From: Comamonas resistens | GTDB lineage: Bacteria; Pseudomonadota; Gammaproteobacteria; Burkholderiales; Burkholderiaceae_C | Length of the DNA stretch: 64,000 nt | Direction: 5' to 3' | Assembly: GCF_030064165.1 (NCBI RefSeq) | Contig: NZ_CP125947.1 | Coordinates: 3,224,001 to 3,288,000, forward strand | In this document: piece after piece, positions 8,082 through 18,000 of the stretch | How the letters are laid out: the number at the start of each line of letters is the position of its first letter | How positions within the stretch are numbered: the stretch's first letter is position 1 | Program-made: the position numbers and the translations under genes | The notes under the pieces: model-generated | Told to the model about the DNA's origin: nothing | Database searches by the model: none | The model's input: the letters and a program-made list of their open reading frames with translations, nothing else

Positions 8082-8125
8082 CATTCCACCTTGGCGTCAC
8101 AAAACACGCCTCGCTTGTATCTCAT

Positions 8126-8162
8126 TTATTGATAACGATTCCCAATTGCATTATCATTAATT
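8126..8162 (+). promoter_or_regulatory. Fur box(es) upstream of the DUF2325 gene
   Basis: Two overlapping GATAATGATTATC-like stretches occur: TTGATAACGATTCCCAATTG and then GCATTATCATTAATTC. They lie about 65-100 bp before the gene and suggest Fur control. Confidence 0.65.
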
Positions 8163-8225
8163 CATGATCAAGCGACAGGCAGATGAGCTCCGGCCGGCCT
8201 GCCACTGACCCAGGAGGGATCTGCC

Positions 8226-8765
8226 ATGAGCAATGATGAAATTGAGCAATTGCGGCGGGAGCATGGGGCTCTCTTGCTGAACTACCGCGAGGTTCAGCAG
8301 CGCTGCAGTGCCGAAATCCAGTCATTGGCCCGCCAGGTACAGACGCTGAGCCAGCAGTTGGTGCGCACCCGCGCCCAGCTGATCGCGCGAGACAGCGCCC
8401 TGGCCTGGGAGAGAGAGCTACGGCAAACCCTGGTCGCGCAGCAGCTGACGGCCTGGCTATCGTCACCCTCCACCGCGGTGCAGCCGGTCTCCCTGTTCAA
8501 TCAGACAACTCTGGCACCGCAAGACGACGACCAGCTGGAACAGCAATTGCTGGAAAACAGCCTTCAGGCCGCCGATCTGGTGATCTGCCAAAGCGGCTGC
8601 ATCAGCGATGGTGCTTTCTGGCGGGTTCAGGATCACTGCAAGCGCACGGGCAAGCCCTGTGTGCTGCTGGATGCCGCCAGCAACGCCCTGCATGTGGTGC
8701 AGCTGCATAGCGGCATGGAAGATGACTCACCCCAGCCCGCGCTGGGCAACCAGGAGACCGCATGA
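8226..8765 (+). CDS. DUF2325 domain protein with N-terminal coiled coil
   Basis: 179 residues. Residues 1-75 are a heptad-rich, charged coiled coil (EIEQLRREHGALLLNYREVQ and on). The C-terminal domain has the DUF2325 pattern DLVICQSGCISDGAFWRVQD followed by HCKRTGKPCVLLDA. The molecular role of the family is unknown to me. The start follows CAGGAGGGATCTGCC, a very strong ribosome site. A tiny membrane-protein gene begins within its stop codon (ATGA overlap), so the two are translated together. Upstream Fur-like boxes suggest expression under iron limitation. Confidence 0.75.
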   Translation: MSNDEIEQLRREHGALLLNYREVQQRCSAEIQSLARQVQTLSQQLVRTRAQLIARDSALAWERELRQTLVAQQLTAWLSSPSTAVQPVSLFNQTTLAPQDDDQLEQQLLENSLQAADLVICQSGCISDGAFWRVQDHCKRTGKPCVLLDAASNALHVVQLHSGMEDDSPQPALGNQETA

Positions 8766-8881
8766 TGAATGCCTATATGGAATCAAGCCGCCACAACCCG
8801 CACCCGAGCATGCGTACCCAGACCGTGCTGGGCTTGCTCATCTGCCTGGGAGGTCTGCTGGTGCTGCTCTCTTGGTGCTGA
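8762..8881 (+). CDS. 39-residue single-pass membrane peptide coupled to the DUF2325 gene
   Basis: The ATG at 8762 overlaps the TGA of the DUF2325 gene (ATGA), which is typical of translational coupling. The peptide starts MMNAYMESSRHNPHPSMRTQ and ends in one strongly hydrophobic helix (TVLGLLICLGGLLVLLSWC). The basic start before the helix predicts that the N-terminus stays inside. No family recognised. The coupling, not the length, is the argument that it is real. Confidence 0.6.
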   Translation: MMNAYMESSRHNPHPSMRTQTVLGLLICLGGLLVLLSWC

Positions 8882-8931
8882 AATGGCCGAGCTGCACTCC
8901 TGTCAGGCAAAGCCCGGACCTCAGAGCCTGA

Positions 8932-10431
8932 TCAGTCGCGCTCGAAGACGGCCATGGACTCCACGTGGGCCGTGTGCGGGAACATATTGACCACACCGGC
9001 TGCCACACAGCGGTAGCCTGCCTGATGCACCAGCAGGCCGGCATCACGCGCCAGCGTGGCAGGGTTGCAGCTCACGTAAACGATGCGCTTGGGGAAGTTC
9101 CAGCTTTCCTGGCCTTCAGGCAGGGGCGGCAACAGATCGGGCTGCTCTTCGGTGGCCACACCGGTCTGCTTGGCGCCGATACGGATCTGGTGAATATCGG
9201 CCATGGCTTTGGCCAGAGCAAACGCACCTTCGCGCGGAGGGTCCACCAGCCACTTGTCGGCATTGCCGTCGGCAATCAGCATGGCCGGCGTCATCTCGAA
9301 AAGATTGCGGGCCACAAAGGCGGTAGGCGCCAGCTTGTCTTCCTCGGCACGCACGGCATTGTTGGCCGCATAGTTCTCGTGCGAGCGCTTGACCAGGGTG
9401 TCCGAGCCTTCGATACCCAGCACCTCGCGTGCCATGGTGGCAATGGGCAGGGTGAAGTTGCCCAGGCCGCAAAACCAGTCGATGACGCGTTCGTCCTTCT
9501 TCGCGTCCAGCAGGCGCAGTGAGCGTGTGACCAGCACACGATTGATATGCGGATTGACCTGGGTGAAATCCGTGGGCTTGAACGGCATGGTGATGCCGAA
9601 GTCTGGCAATCCGTAGGACAGTAGAGTGCCGCCCTCTTCCATCAGGTGCACCGTGTCCGGGCCCTTGGGCTGCAGCCACCACTGCACATCATGCTCGGCG
9701 GCAAAATCACGCAGACGCTGCTTGTCGGCATCGCTCAGGGGCTCCAGGTGACGCAGCACCAGGGCCGTCACATGGTCGCCGCAGGCCACTTCGATCTGCG
9801 GGCAGGTCTCGCGCGCATCCATACTGGCAATCAGGGCGCGCATGGGCATCAGCATGGCATCCACATGGGGAGGCAGGATCTTGCAGGTCTCCATGTCGGC
9901 GATGTAGCGGCTCTTGCGCTCATGGAAGCCCACCAGCGCCTTGCCCTTTTTGATCACATAGCGCACCGACAGGCGCGAGCGGAAGCGATAACCCCAGGCC
10001 GGGCCTTCGATGGGGCGCAGCAGGGTCTCGGGCTTGACCTTGGCCAGATGCCAGAGGTTGTCTTCCAGCACGCGCTGCTTGATGGCCACCTGGGCCGCCA
10101 CATGCAGGTGTTGCATCTTGCAGCCGCCGCAAGCGCCCACATGCAAGCCGAAGTTGGGGCAACCGGGCGTCACGCGCTGGGAGGATTCGCGGTGGATTTC
10201 GGTCAGCGTGGCGGCTTCCCAGTTGTTTTTCTTGCGATGGGTGTTGGCACTGACGATCTCGCCCGTCAGGGCTCCGTCGATGAAGACGACCTTGCCGTCG
10301 GGCTTGCGGGCAACGCCCTGGGCATCCATGTCCATGGACAGCACTTCCAGCCAGCCCTCGGGCAGCGCCGGGGCATCAGACGGGACTTCGGGCAGGTTTT
10401 CGGGAATTTTGTTGTCGCGGGATTCACTCAT
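8932..10431 (-). CDS. rlmD: 23S rRNA (uracil-1939-C5)-methyltransferase RlmD
   Basis: 499 residues. A TRAM-like N-terminal region is followed by the four-cysteine iron-sulfur site ([18 protein letters not shown] and an upstream Cys), a central RumA domain, and the SAM-dependent methyltransferase domain with [14 protein letters not shown] and the catalytic-Cys motif [12 protein letters not shown]. The enzyme makes m5U1939 in 23S rRNA. Two insertions around [18 protein letters not shown] make it longer than the E. coli protein (433 residues), as is common in Burkholderiales. It is read toward the plus-strand small peptide and ends 50 bp from it. Confidence 0.92.
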   Translation of the reverse strand: MSESRDNKIPENLPEVPSDAPALPEGWLEVLSMDMDAQGVARKPDGKVVFIDGALTGEIVSANTHRKKNNWEAATLTEIHRESSQRVTPGCPNFGLHVGACGGCKMQHLHVAAQVAIKQRVLEDNLWHLAKVKPETLLRPIEGPAWGYRFRSRLSVRYVIKKGKALVGFHERKSRYIADMETCKILPPHVDAMLMPMRALIASMDARETCPQIEVACGDHVTALVLRHLEPLSDADKQRLRDFAAEHDVQWWLQPKGPDTVHLMEEGGTLLSYGLPDFGITMPFKPTDFTQVNPHINRVLVTRSLRLLDAKKDERVIDWFCGLGNFTLPIATMAREVLGIEGSDTLVKRSHENYAANNAVRAEEDKLAPTAFVARNLFEMTPAMLIADGNADKWLVDPPREGAFALAKAMADIHQIRIGAKQTGVATEEQPDLLPPLPEGQESWNFPKRIVYVSCNPATLARDAGLLVHQAGYRCVAAGVVNMFPHTAHVESMAVFERD

Positions 10432-10572
10432 GGTGCCCCGATTGTCTCAGGCTGCCCCATACCCGAGAGCCGACCACGGCAAAAAGCTGCGGCCTCCACC
10501 AGCAGGTCAAGCCGACAGTTTCAATAGAAATCAGCTGAAACGCTTGCCCTGCAATCGCTATCAGCTATGCAA
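10432..10572. repeat. Short intergenic region with a copy of the ATAGCTGCTAGCGC repeat
   Basis: Read on the minus strand, 10515-10570 gives ATAGCTGATAGCGATTGC, a spacer, and AAGCGTTTCAGCTGATTTC, matching the family seen in cysN (57321-57370) and before cysB. No gene is seen here. Confidence 0.5.
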
Positions 10573-10884
10573 TCAGAAGCGCGAATCTTCGCGCAGACGC
10601 CGCTCACGGCCATTGCGTGCCTGGGACATCAGGGCCCGCTCGGCAATCAGATTGACCTCGGTTGCGCAGTTGTATTCGTCCAGTGAAAAAAGAAGGGTCG
10701 CGCCAGGAGAGAGCTTGGGCACCGTCATATGCAGCGGCAAAGACAGATCGACGGGAGAGCGATTGGAGCGGTAGATCAGCTCGTTGTTGGGCGCATAGAC
10801 AAAGTAGCAGGCGGCAGAGGCAGCCTGCGCCAGAGCGCAGGCCGACAGAACCAGCGCGGCACGCATGGCGGATAAAGCGGTCAT
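10573..10884 (-). CDS. Small exported protein of unknown function
   Basis: 103 residues from the ATG at 10884, which follows GGAAGGGAGACTTC, a good ribosome site. The signal peptide is MTALSAMRAALVLSACALAQ with cleavage expected after AASA. The mature part (ACYFVYAPNNELIYRSNRSP, DLSLPLHMTVPKLSPGATLL) resembles short periplasmic proteins often seen in Comamonadaceae and ends in a basic tail (RNGRERRLRED). Two Cys remain. I know no function. The longer upstream frame has no signal peptide and is rejected. Confidence 0.65.
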   Translation of the reverse strand: MTALSAMRAALVLSACALAQAASAACYFVYAPNNELIYRSNRSPVDLSLPLHMTVPKLSPGATLLFSLDEYNCATEVNLIAERALMSQARNGRERRLREDSRF

Positions 10885-11070
10885 GAAGTCTCCCTTCCCT
10901 CGGAGCGATCTGCCCCGGCATCTTGGCGCCATTCTATAGAGGGAGTGCCGCAGACCCACCATTCGTACGAAATTTCCAAAAGCACAGAAATATCCCTCAG
11001 GCGCCCATTCAAAAGCGATATCAGCTGATCATTCGGCCATTCTGCCTCTTCAAGCGCCTTGTCAAATTAC

Positions 11071-11094
11071 AAATTTCTGTATTGACAGAAATTT
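11071..11094. promoter_or_regulatory. Perfect palindromic operator upstream of the MarR/GbsR regulator gene
   Basis: The arms AAATTTCTGT and ACAGAAATTT are exact reverse complements with a 4-bp spacer. It lies 23 bp before the regulator's ATG. A second site with the same core is at 11679-11698 before the next gene. Confidence 0.7.
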
Positions 11095-11117
11095 CAAAGA
11101 ACACCACACTGCGGTGC

Positions 11118-11672
11118 ATGCAACTGAGTCCTATCGCCGAACGCTTTGTGCACCACTGGGGTGACATGGGCAATGCCTGGGGTGTGAACCGCACCGTGGC
11201 GCAGATCCATGCCCTGCTGTTCTTTCATGGCCGCCCACTCAATGCCGATGAAATCTGCGAAACCCTGGGTGCGGCGCGCTCCAACGTCAGCACCAGCCTG
11301 AAAGAGCTGCTGAACTGGAACCTGATTCGCACCAGCCGCAAAAGCGGCGACAGGCGCGAGTATTTCGAAACCTCGGCCGATGTGTGGGAGCTGCTGCGCA
11401 CCATTGTGCGAGAACGCAAGCAGCGCGAATTCGACCCTACCAGCGCCCTGCTGCGCGAGCTGATCGCCCAGCCCGAGTTCGAACAGGAAACTCCGGACAC
11501 CCAGGACCGCGTGCACGAAACCTTGCGGCTCATGGATTCCATGGGCGTCTGGACCGACGAGATGCTGCGCCTGTCGCCCGCCACACTGGACAAGATCTTG
11601 CGCCTGGGCGCCAGCGTTCAGCGCTTTGTCAGAGGTACGGGCAAGGACAGCGACAAGGTCCCAAACCCATGA
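11118..11672 (+). CDS. MarR/GbsR-type winged-helix transcriptional regulator
   Basis: 184 residues. The N-terminal winged helix is seen in AQIHALLFFHGRPLNADEIC, the recognition helix ARSNVSTSLKELLNWN and the wing IRTSRKSGDRREYFE. GbsR-type proteins sense small ligands such as choline in some bacteria. The C-terminal half is helical and likely dimerises. The ATG at 11118 was chosen because it follows the palindrome and gives an uninterrupted domain; the open frame to 10923 has no family features. Palindromes before this gene and the following operon argue that it controls itself and its neighbours. Confidence 0.8.
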   Translation: MQLSPIAERFVHHWGDMGNAWGVNRTVAQIHALLFFHGRPLNADEICETLGAARSNVSTSLKELLNWNLIRTSRKSGDRREYFETSADVWELLRTIVRERKQREFDPTSALLRELIAQPEFEQETPDTQDRVHETLRLMDSMGVWTDEMLRLSPATLDKILRLGASVQRFVRGTGKDSDKVPNP

Positions 11673-11678
11673 CATGGA

Positions 11679-11698
11679 ATTTCTGCAATGGCAGAAAT
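11679..11698. promoter_or_regulatory. Second operator of the MarR/GbsR regulator
   Basis: ATTTCTGC and GCAGAAAT are exact reverse complements with a 4-bp AATG spacer. Its core ATTTCTG-N6-CAGAAAT equals that of the site at 11071. It lies between the regulator stop and the SDR gene's ribosome site. Confidence 0.65.
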
Positions 11699-11715
11699 CA
11701 TGAAAGGAGCCCCAT

Positions 11716-12600
11716 ATGCGAGTTCTGATCTGCGGCGGCACCGGCTTTCTGGGCAAGCACATCGTCAATGCCTTGAGCCAGTCGGGCCATGACCCGGTGG
11801 TGCGCAGCCGCCATTCCAGCCCGGCACTGGATTTTTCCCGCTGCACCGCACCCGAGCAGTGGCTGGAGCATCTGCAGAACATCGATGCCGTCATCAATGC
11901 CGTGGGAGCGCTGCGCGACAAGCCCGGCCAGGACCTGCAGACCTTGCATATGAAGGCCCCTGCCGCCTTGTTCGAGGCCTGTGCCCAAGCCGGGGTAAGA
12001 CGCGTGGTACAGGTGTCGGCGCTGGGCGTGGACAAGAGCGAAACCCGATACGCGACTACCAAGCGTGCAGCCGACGACTATCTGCTGGCCCTGGGCGAGC
12101 TGGACCAGCTCAACCCCGTCGTGGTACGCCCCAGTATCATCTTTGGCGGTGGCGGCTCCAGCAGCAAGCTGTTTCTGCTGCTGGCCGGTCTGCCCCTGTT
12201 GCCGCTGCCCTCCGTCATGCGCAGCGCCCATATCCAGCCCGTGGCAGTACGGGATCTGGCCGAAGTGCTGGCCAAAATGGCTGTCTCGACCACTCCATCC
12301 GGCGTGATCGAGATCGGCGGACCGGAGCCCGTCTCCATAGAACGCTTTATCGCCAGCCTGCGCTCGCAAATGGAATACGGCCCAGCCAGAGTGCGGCTGC
12401 TGCCGAACTGGCTCAGCAAGGCCAGCGCCAGCATGGGCGACCGCCTGCCATGGATGCCCTGGTGCAGCGAAGCTGCTGCGCTGCTGGAAAACGACAACAT
12501 CACCAATCCACAAACACTGGCCGATCTGCTGGGGCGCGCACCTGTCGATATCCGCGACATGCTGGCCACCTTGCCCAAGGGTGGGCGCCTTCATGCCTGA
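11716..12600 (+). CDS. NAD(P)-binding atypical short-chain dehydrogenase / NDUFA9-like epimerase-family protein
   Basis: 294 residues. The dinucleotide motif GGTGFLG sits at the start (MRVLICGGTGFLGKHIV), followed by INAVGALRD and VVQVSALGVDKSETRYATTK with the YxxxK-like pair. The protein lacks a clear catalytic Ser-Tyr-Lys set of true dehydrogenases and resembles the NDUFA9/YwnB group, which bind NAD(P) and often act on quinone- or redox-related processes. AAAGGAGCCCCAT precedes the ATG. Two small membrane-protein genes overlap its end, so the three form one operon under the upstream regulator. Confidence 0.75.
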   Translation: MRVLICGGTGFLGKHIVNALSQSGHDPVVRSRHSSPALDFSRCTAPEQWLEHLQNIDAVINAVGALRDKPGQDLQTLHMKAPAALFEACAQAGVRRVVQVSALGVDKSETRYATTKRAADDYLLALGELDQLNPVVVRPSIIFGGGGSSSKLFLLLAGLPLLPLPSVMRSAHIQPVAVRDLAEVLAKMAVSTTPSGVIEIGGPEPVSIERFIASLRSQMEYGPARVRLLPNWLSKASASMGDRLPWMPWCSEAAALLENDNITNPQTLADLLGRAPVDIRDMLATLPKGGRLHA

Positions 12601-13039
12601 ACTTATGCCTGAGCATTCAATGATGGCCAAGACGCCTCCACCAGCGACCCGCGCCATGCATGCCAGTCTGGTCGCAGTCTGGCTGGGTACGGCCCTGGTC
12701 AGCGCACTGGACTATCTCGGTTTCTCCGGCCTGAACCACGAAGGCGCGCGCCTGCTGGCCGAGGGAGGCATTGCCAACCTGCAATGGCAGGCCTTGCTGA
12801 TCTGGTCAGGCCTGCTGGCCGACCTGCTCATCGGCCTGGCTCTGCTGCTGCGCCCAGGCCGGGCCAGCTATCTGGCAGCGTTGCTGCTGATGACGGCCAT
12901 GACCGTGGTGGGCACTGTGCTGCAACCCGCGCTGTGGCTGCACCCGCTGGGGCCGCTGCTCAAGAACCTGCCGATTGCCGCCATGTTGTGGTTTTTGCTG
13001 CAGGCAAGATCTTCTTCATCCGACGGACGCGAATCATGA
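12593..13039 (+). CDS. DoxX-like integral membrane protein
   Basis: 148 residues and four hydrophobic helices (HASLVAVWLGTALVSALDYL, LLIWSGLLADLLIGLALLL, YLAALLLMTAMTVVGTVLQ, IAAMLWFLLQ), the layout of the DoxX-like (DoxX_3) family. The ATG at 12593 overlaps the SDR stop; a GTG at 12581 is an alternative start. The next gene begins in its stop codon. Partnership with the SDR protein is common in proteobacteria, where the SDR and DoxX-like parts can even be fused; here they are separate. Confidence 0.75.
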   Translation: MPELMPEHSMMAKTPPPATRAMHASLVAVWLGTALVSALDYLGFSGLNHEGARLLAEGGIANLQWQALLIWSGLLADLLIGLALLLRPGRASYLAALLLMTAMTVVGTVLQPALWLHPLGPLLKNLPIAAMLWFLLQARSSSSDGRES

Positions 13040-13512
13040 ATACCTATCTGCTGCTCAAGATGGTCCACATTCTCTCCAGCGTGCTGCTGGTGGGCACGGG
13101 GCTGGGCTCGGCCTTCTATATGTTTTTTGCCAACCGCAGCGGCTCGGTCGCTGCCCAGGCCGTGGTCAGCCGCCTTGTGGTACGCGCGGACTGGTGGTTC
13201 ACCACTCCCTGCATCTTCATTCAACCCATCACCGGCATTGCCATGGCCTATATGGCGGGCTGGCCGTTGAGCACGCCCTGGCTGGCCATGTCACTGGGCC
13301 TGTATGTGCTGGCAGGCATCTGCTGGCTGCTCGTGGTGTGGTTGCAGATCCGCATGGCCGCCATTGCCGCCGAGGCCCAGGTCGGCAACCAGGCTCTGCC
13401 CCGCCTCTACCAGCAATACCAGCAGCGCTGGGAGGCCCTGGGCTACCCGGCCTTTATTGCCATGGCCGTGACCTATTTCCTGATGGTGAACAAGCCGGCG
13501 CTCTGGGGATAG
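13036..13512 (+). CDS. DUF2269 family membrane protein
   Basis: 158 residues, four transmembrane segments. MNTYLLLKMVHILSSVLLVG with a conserved His, WWFTTPCIFIQPITGIAMA and ALGYPAFIAMAVTYFLM match DUF2269, a small redox-looking membrane family of unknown role. The ATG overlaps the preceding TGA, so it is co-translated with the DoxX-like protein. It closes the regulator-SDR-DoxX-DUF2269 unit. Confidence 0.78.
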   Translation: MNTYLLLKMVHILSSVLLVGTGLGSAFYMFFANRSGSVAAQAVVSRLVVRADWWFTTPCIFIQPITGIAMAYMAGWPLSTPWLAMSLGLYVLAGICWLLVVWLQIRMAAIAAEAQVGNQALPRLYQQYQQRWEALGYPAFIAMAVTYFLMVNKPALWG

Positions 13513-13605
13513 CTTCAAAAATATCAGATTGATACTTTTTAAACATTTTGATAAAACTCACGCTGCACAGTCTCGATTCTTCTTTTCCAACACTGGGAGA
13601 AGCGC

Positions 13606-14364
13606 ATGGATGCAGCGGTCAACACCAGCTACAACATGGAACTTGTTGTACTGTCTTATGTGATCTCGGCGGTCGGTGCCTTTATGGCGCTGGTCTCGGC
13701 CAAGCGGCTGCTTTCGGGCAAAAGCGCCAGCCAGTCCTACCGGCTGGGCCTGCTCAGCACCGGCATCGCCCTCGGAGGCATCGGTGTCTGGTCCATGCAC
13801 TTCATTGCCATGCTGGCCCTGCGCATGGACCTGGGCGTGGGCTACTCCATCTGGGAAACCGGCATTTCCCTGATTGCAGCGGTGCTCATCTCTGCCCTGG
13901 CCTTCCATATCGTGGCACGCAATCCGCACAACATGGGCCGGCTGCTGACGGCGGGCTCCATGCTGGGCATGGGTGCCGTGGTCATGCACTATCTGGGCAT
14001 GTACGGAATGCGCTTTGGCGGCCACTTCCAGTGGGACTACGGGCGCGTGGCCCTGTCCGTGCTGATTGCGCTGGTCGCCGCCACGGCGGCGCTGTGGCTG
14101 GCGTTCCATACCGTGCAGATCAGCGCCCGCCTGCTGGCGGCAGCCATCATGGCCATTGCGGTCTGCGCCATGCACTACACCGGCATGAGCGCTGCAGAAT
14201 TCATCTGTACCACCAACACTCCACTGGCCATTCCCGGTGGCAGCTCCGTCGTCAGCGCCCTGGGCTTGCCCATGGTCGTGGTGGCGCTGGCCTTTGGCAT
14301 GTCGCTGTTTCTGATACTGGATCTGCTGCGGGCTTCGTTTCAGAGGTATCAGCGCCCGGCCTGA
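13606..14364 (+). CDS. MHYT-domain integral membrane sensor
   Basis: 252 residues with about seven helices. Repeated Met-His-x-Thr/Ile type motifs (GVWSMHFIAMLALRM, VVMHYLGMYGMR, CAMHYTGMSAAEF) identify the MHYT domain, proposed to bind copper and sense gases such as oxygen, CO or NO. In many proteins MHYT is joined to GGDEF/EAL or kinase domains; none is attached here, so it must act through a partner or have another role. The ATG follows ACTGGGAGAAGCGC. It stands alone. Confidence 0.85.
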   Translation: MDAAVNTSYNMELVVLSYVISAVGAFMALVSAKRLLSGKSASQSYRLGLLSTGIALGGIGVWSMHFIAMLALRMDLGVGYSIWETGISLIAAVLISALAFHIVARNPHNMGRLLTAGSMLGMGAVVMHYLGMYGMRFGGHFQWDYGRVALSVLIALVAATAALWLAFHTVQISARLLAAAIMAIAVCAMHYTGMSAAEFICTTNTPLAIPGGSSVVSALGLPMVVVALAFGMSLFLILDLLRASFQRYQRPA

Positions 14365-14398
14365 GCCGGATGCACAAACCGTGCCCGGCCTCAATCTG

Positions 14399-14875
14399 CT
14401 ACAGCGGCAGCCGGGCATCGTCCTTGACCTCCTCCATCACCGCATAGGTACGCGTTTCACGCACGCCGGGCAGTTGCCACAGCACACGCCCGGCAAATTC
14501 GCGGTAGGCCCCCATGTCGGCCATGCGGGTCTTGAGCAGATAGTCAAAGCCGCCTGCCACCATATGGCATTCCATGATGGCCGGATAGGCCAGCACGGCG
14601 GCCTTGAATTCGTCGAACACATGAGGCGTGGTGCGGTCCAGCAGCACCTCGACAAACACCGTCATGCCCACGCCCAGCTTGCGCGGATTCAGGCGCGCCT
14701 CATAGCCCAGGATATAGCCGTCGCGCGTAAGCCGCGTCACCCGCGCCTGCACAGCCGTGGGTGACAGCGCCACCTTCTCGGCCAGGCGCAGATTGGAAAT
14801 GCGGCCATCGGCTTGCAAGATCGACAGGATTTTGCGATCAATCCTATCCAGATCTACTTCCAAAGCATCACTCAT
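14399..14875 (-). CDS. Lrp/AsnC-family transcriptional regulator
   Basis: 158 residues. The helix-turn-helix (DRIDRKILSILQADGRISNL, VALSPTAVQARVTRL) and the RAM ligand-binding domain (VFVEVLLDR, ECHMVAGGFDYLLKTRM, ETRTYAVMEEVK) are typical of Lrp proteins. Divergent orientation to putA, 168 bp apart, makes it the probable proline-responsive activator of putA, as PutR/Lrp is elsewhere. The ATG at 14875 follows AAAAGAGGAATTCACCA; the longer frame upstream is not conserved in type. Confidence 0.88.
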   Translation of the reverse strand: MSDALEVDLDRIDRKILSILQADGRISNLRLAEKVALSPTAVQARVTRLTRDGYILGYEARLNPRKLGVGMTVFVEVLLDRTTPHVFDEFKAAVLAYPAIMECHMVAGGFDYLLKTRMADMGAYREFAGRVLWQLPGVRETRTYAVMEEVKDDARLPL

Positions 14876-15043
14876 TGGTGAATTCCTCTTTTGAATTTCA
14901 AAAATATAGTGATTCATTCGTTGAAAGACCAGCAATGATTTGCCCCATGTAGACACCGCGTCGCAAGCGGCTTGCAATGCGGGTGTTCACAGGTGATGAC
15001 AGCGCACCGACTCGCTGCCCGGCCCGCATTCTTCCGATCCGAT

Positions 15044-18000
15044 ATGCAGACCTCCAACTCCGTGTTCACCCCGCTTCCCGGTCCCCATCGCCCCGCCGAC
15101 GCTTTGCGCCAGGCCATCACTGCTGCCACGCGCATGAGCGAAAGTGCCGCAGTCACCCGATTGCTGCCTGCCGCCACACTGCCTGCCTCTCAGGCCGCTC
15201 AAGTCGCCTCTCATGCACGCCTGCTGGTGGAGCAGTTGCGCGCCCAGCCCGCCAGCGTGGGCCGCCAGGGGCTGGTGCAAGGCCTGTTGCAGGAGTTTTC
15301 ACTGTCCTCGCAGGAAGGCGTGGCACTGATGTGTCTGGCCGAGGCACTGTTGCGCATCCCCGATGACTGCACACGCGACGCGTTGATCCGCGACAAGCTG
15401 CGTGGCGGCGACTGGCAGGCTCATCTGGGCAAAAGCCCGTCGCTCTTCGTCAACGCTGCCGCATGGGGCCTCGTGATTACCGGCAAGCTGGTCGACACGC
15501 ATAGCGAATCGGGCCTGCTCTCGGCGCTCAAGCGCCTGACGGCCCGCGGCGGCGAGCCACTGGTGCGCAAAGGCGTGGATATGGCCATGCGTCTCATGGG
15601 CGAGCAGTTCGTGATGGGCGAGACCATTGGCGAGGCTCTGCAGCGCGCGCGCGAGCTGCAGGCCAAGGGCTTTCGCTATTCCTACGACATGCTGGGCGAA
15701 GCCGCGCTGACCGCGCAGGATGCTCAGCGCTATCTGCAGTCCTATGTGGATGCGATTCACGCCATCGGCCAATCGGCTCCGGGCCTGGGCATCTACGAAA
15801 GGCCCGGCATTTCCATCAAGCTCAGCGCCCTGCACCCACGCTACAGCCGCGCGCAATGGCAGCGCGTGATGGATGAGTTGCTGCCACGCATGCTGCAACT
15901 GTGCGAGCTGGCACGCAGCTACGACATCGGACTCAATATCGACGCCGAAGAAGCCGAGCGGCTGGAGCTGTCGCTGGACCTGCTGGAGCAACTGGCCCAC
16001 GCCCCCAGCCTCGCAGGCTGGAACGGTCTGGGCTTTGTGATTCAGGCCTATCAGAAGCGCTGCTCCTATGTGATCGACTATCTGGTCGATCTGGCCCGGC
16101 GCAGCGGCCGCCGCCTGATGGTGCGCCTGGTCAAGGGAGCCTACTGGGACAGCGAAATCAAGCGGGCGCAGATCGACGGCCTGGCCGACTACCCGGTCTA
16201 CACGCGCAAACACCACACGGACCTGGCCTATATCGCCTGCGCCCGCAAGCTGCTGGCCGCGCCCGACGCCATCTACCCGCAATTCGCCACACATAACGCC
16301 CAGACCGTGGCCACCATCGAATCGCTGGCCAGCACCGAACCCTATAGCTCGGGCCGCTATGAATTTCAATGTCTGCACGGCATGGGCGAGCCGTTGTACC
16401 GCAACGTGGTCGAGGCTGGCGACCCAGCTGCGCGCCGCCCCTGCCGCATCTATGCACCCGTGGGCACGCATGAAACACTGCTGGCCTATCTGGTGCGTCG
16501 CCTGCTGGAAAACGGGGCCAATTCATCGTTTGTGCACCGCATTGCCGACCCCGACTGGCCCATATCGGATTTGATAGCTGCCCCCGCAGACCAGACCTTG
16601 GCTGAAAGCCAAAATGACTCCACGCCCATAGGACAGCCCCACCCGTGCATTGCCCTGCCCCGCGACCTGCTGGGCACGCAGCGCCAGAATTCCGACGGGC
16701 TGGATTTGAGCGACGACAAGGTGCTGGCTGCTCTGACCCAAAGCCTGAAAAGGTCCGAACCGGCCCCGTCAGCGGAGCAAGCCGACGCCATCACCAACCC
16801 CGCCAATCACCAACAAGTGCTGGGCCATGTGCCAGAAACCACGCCAGAGCTGCTTCGGCAGGCACTGACCGCTGCCGAACAGGCCCAGCCTGCGTGGAGC
16901 CAGACCGCTGCAGCACAGCGCGCCGCCTTGCTGGAAGCGGCTGCCGACAACTACCAGACCCATATCCAGCCGCTGATGGCGCTGCTGATGCGCGAGGCCG
17001 GCAAGACGGCTGCGAATGCCGTCTCGGAAGTGCGCGAAGCCATAGATTTTCTGCGCTACTACGCGGCGCAGATGCGCAGGCAGGATGAGGCCGGGCTGCT
17101 AGCAGCCGGCATAGGCCCCGTGGTCTGCATCAGCCCCTGGAATTTTCCGTTGGCCATCTTCACCGGCCAGATTGCTGCAGCGCTGGCCGCCGGCAATGTA
17201 GTGCTGGCCAAGCCTGCAGAGCAGACGCCGTTGATCGCCATGGAAGCCGTGCGCCTGCTGCATGAGGCAGGCATTCCTGCGCCCGTGCTGCAGTTGCTGC
17301 CAGGCCGCGGTGAAACCGTAGGGGCAGCTCTGGTCGCCGATGCGCGTGTGGCCGGCGTGCTGTTTACCGGTTCCACCGAAGTGGCGCGCCTGCTCAACCA
17401 GCAGACCGCGCAACGCCTGCGTGCCGATGGCGAGAGCGTGGTGCTGGTGGCCGAGACCGGCGGCCAGAACGCGATGATCGTGGACTCGTCGGCGCTGGTG
17501 GAACAAGCTGCGCTGGACATTGTGTCCTCGGCTTTTGACAGCGCAGGCCAGCGCTGCTCGGCGCTGCGCCTGCTGTGCGTGCAAAGCGATTGCGCCGACC
17601 GGCTCCTCGCCATGCTGCACGGCGCCATGCAGGAGTTGCGCTGCGGCGACCCGGCCCTGCTGGCCACCGACATAGGCCCGGTGATCGACGCCGAGGCCCA
17701 GGCCCATATCGAAAAACATATCGCCAGACTGCAGGCCCAGGGTCTGAACGTTCATCAATCGCCACTGGCTGCCGAAGTAGCCGCGCAAGGCCATTTTGTG
17801 CCACCCACACTGATCGAACTCAAGGACCTGCACAGCCTGCAACGCGAAGTCTTTGGTCCCGTGCTCCATGTGCTGCGCTACCAGCGCCGCGAGCTGCCGC
17901 AGCTGCTGGAACGCATCAACGCCCTGGGCTATGGCCTGACCATGGGCTTGCACACCCGCATTGACGAAACCATGGAGCAAGTCGTGCAAGCAGCCCATGT

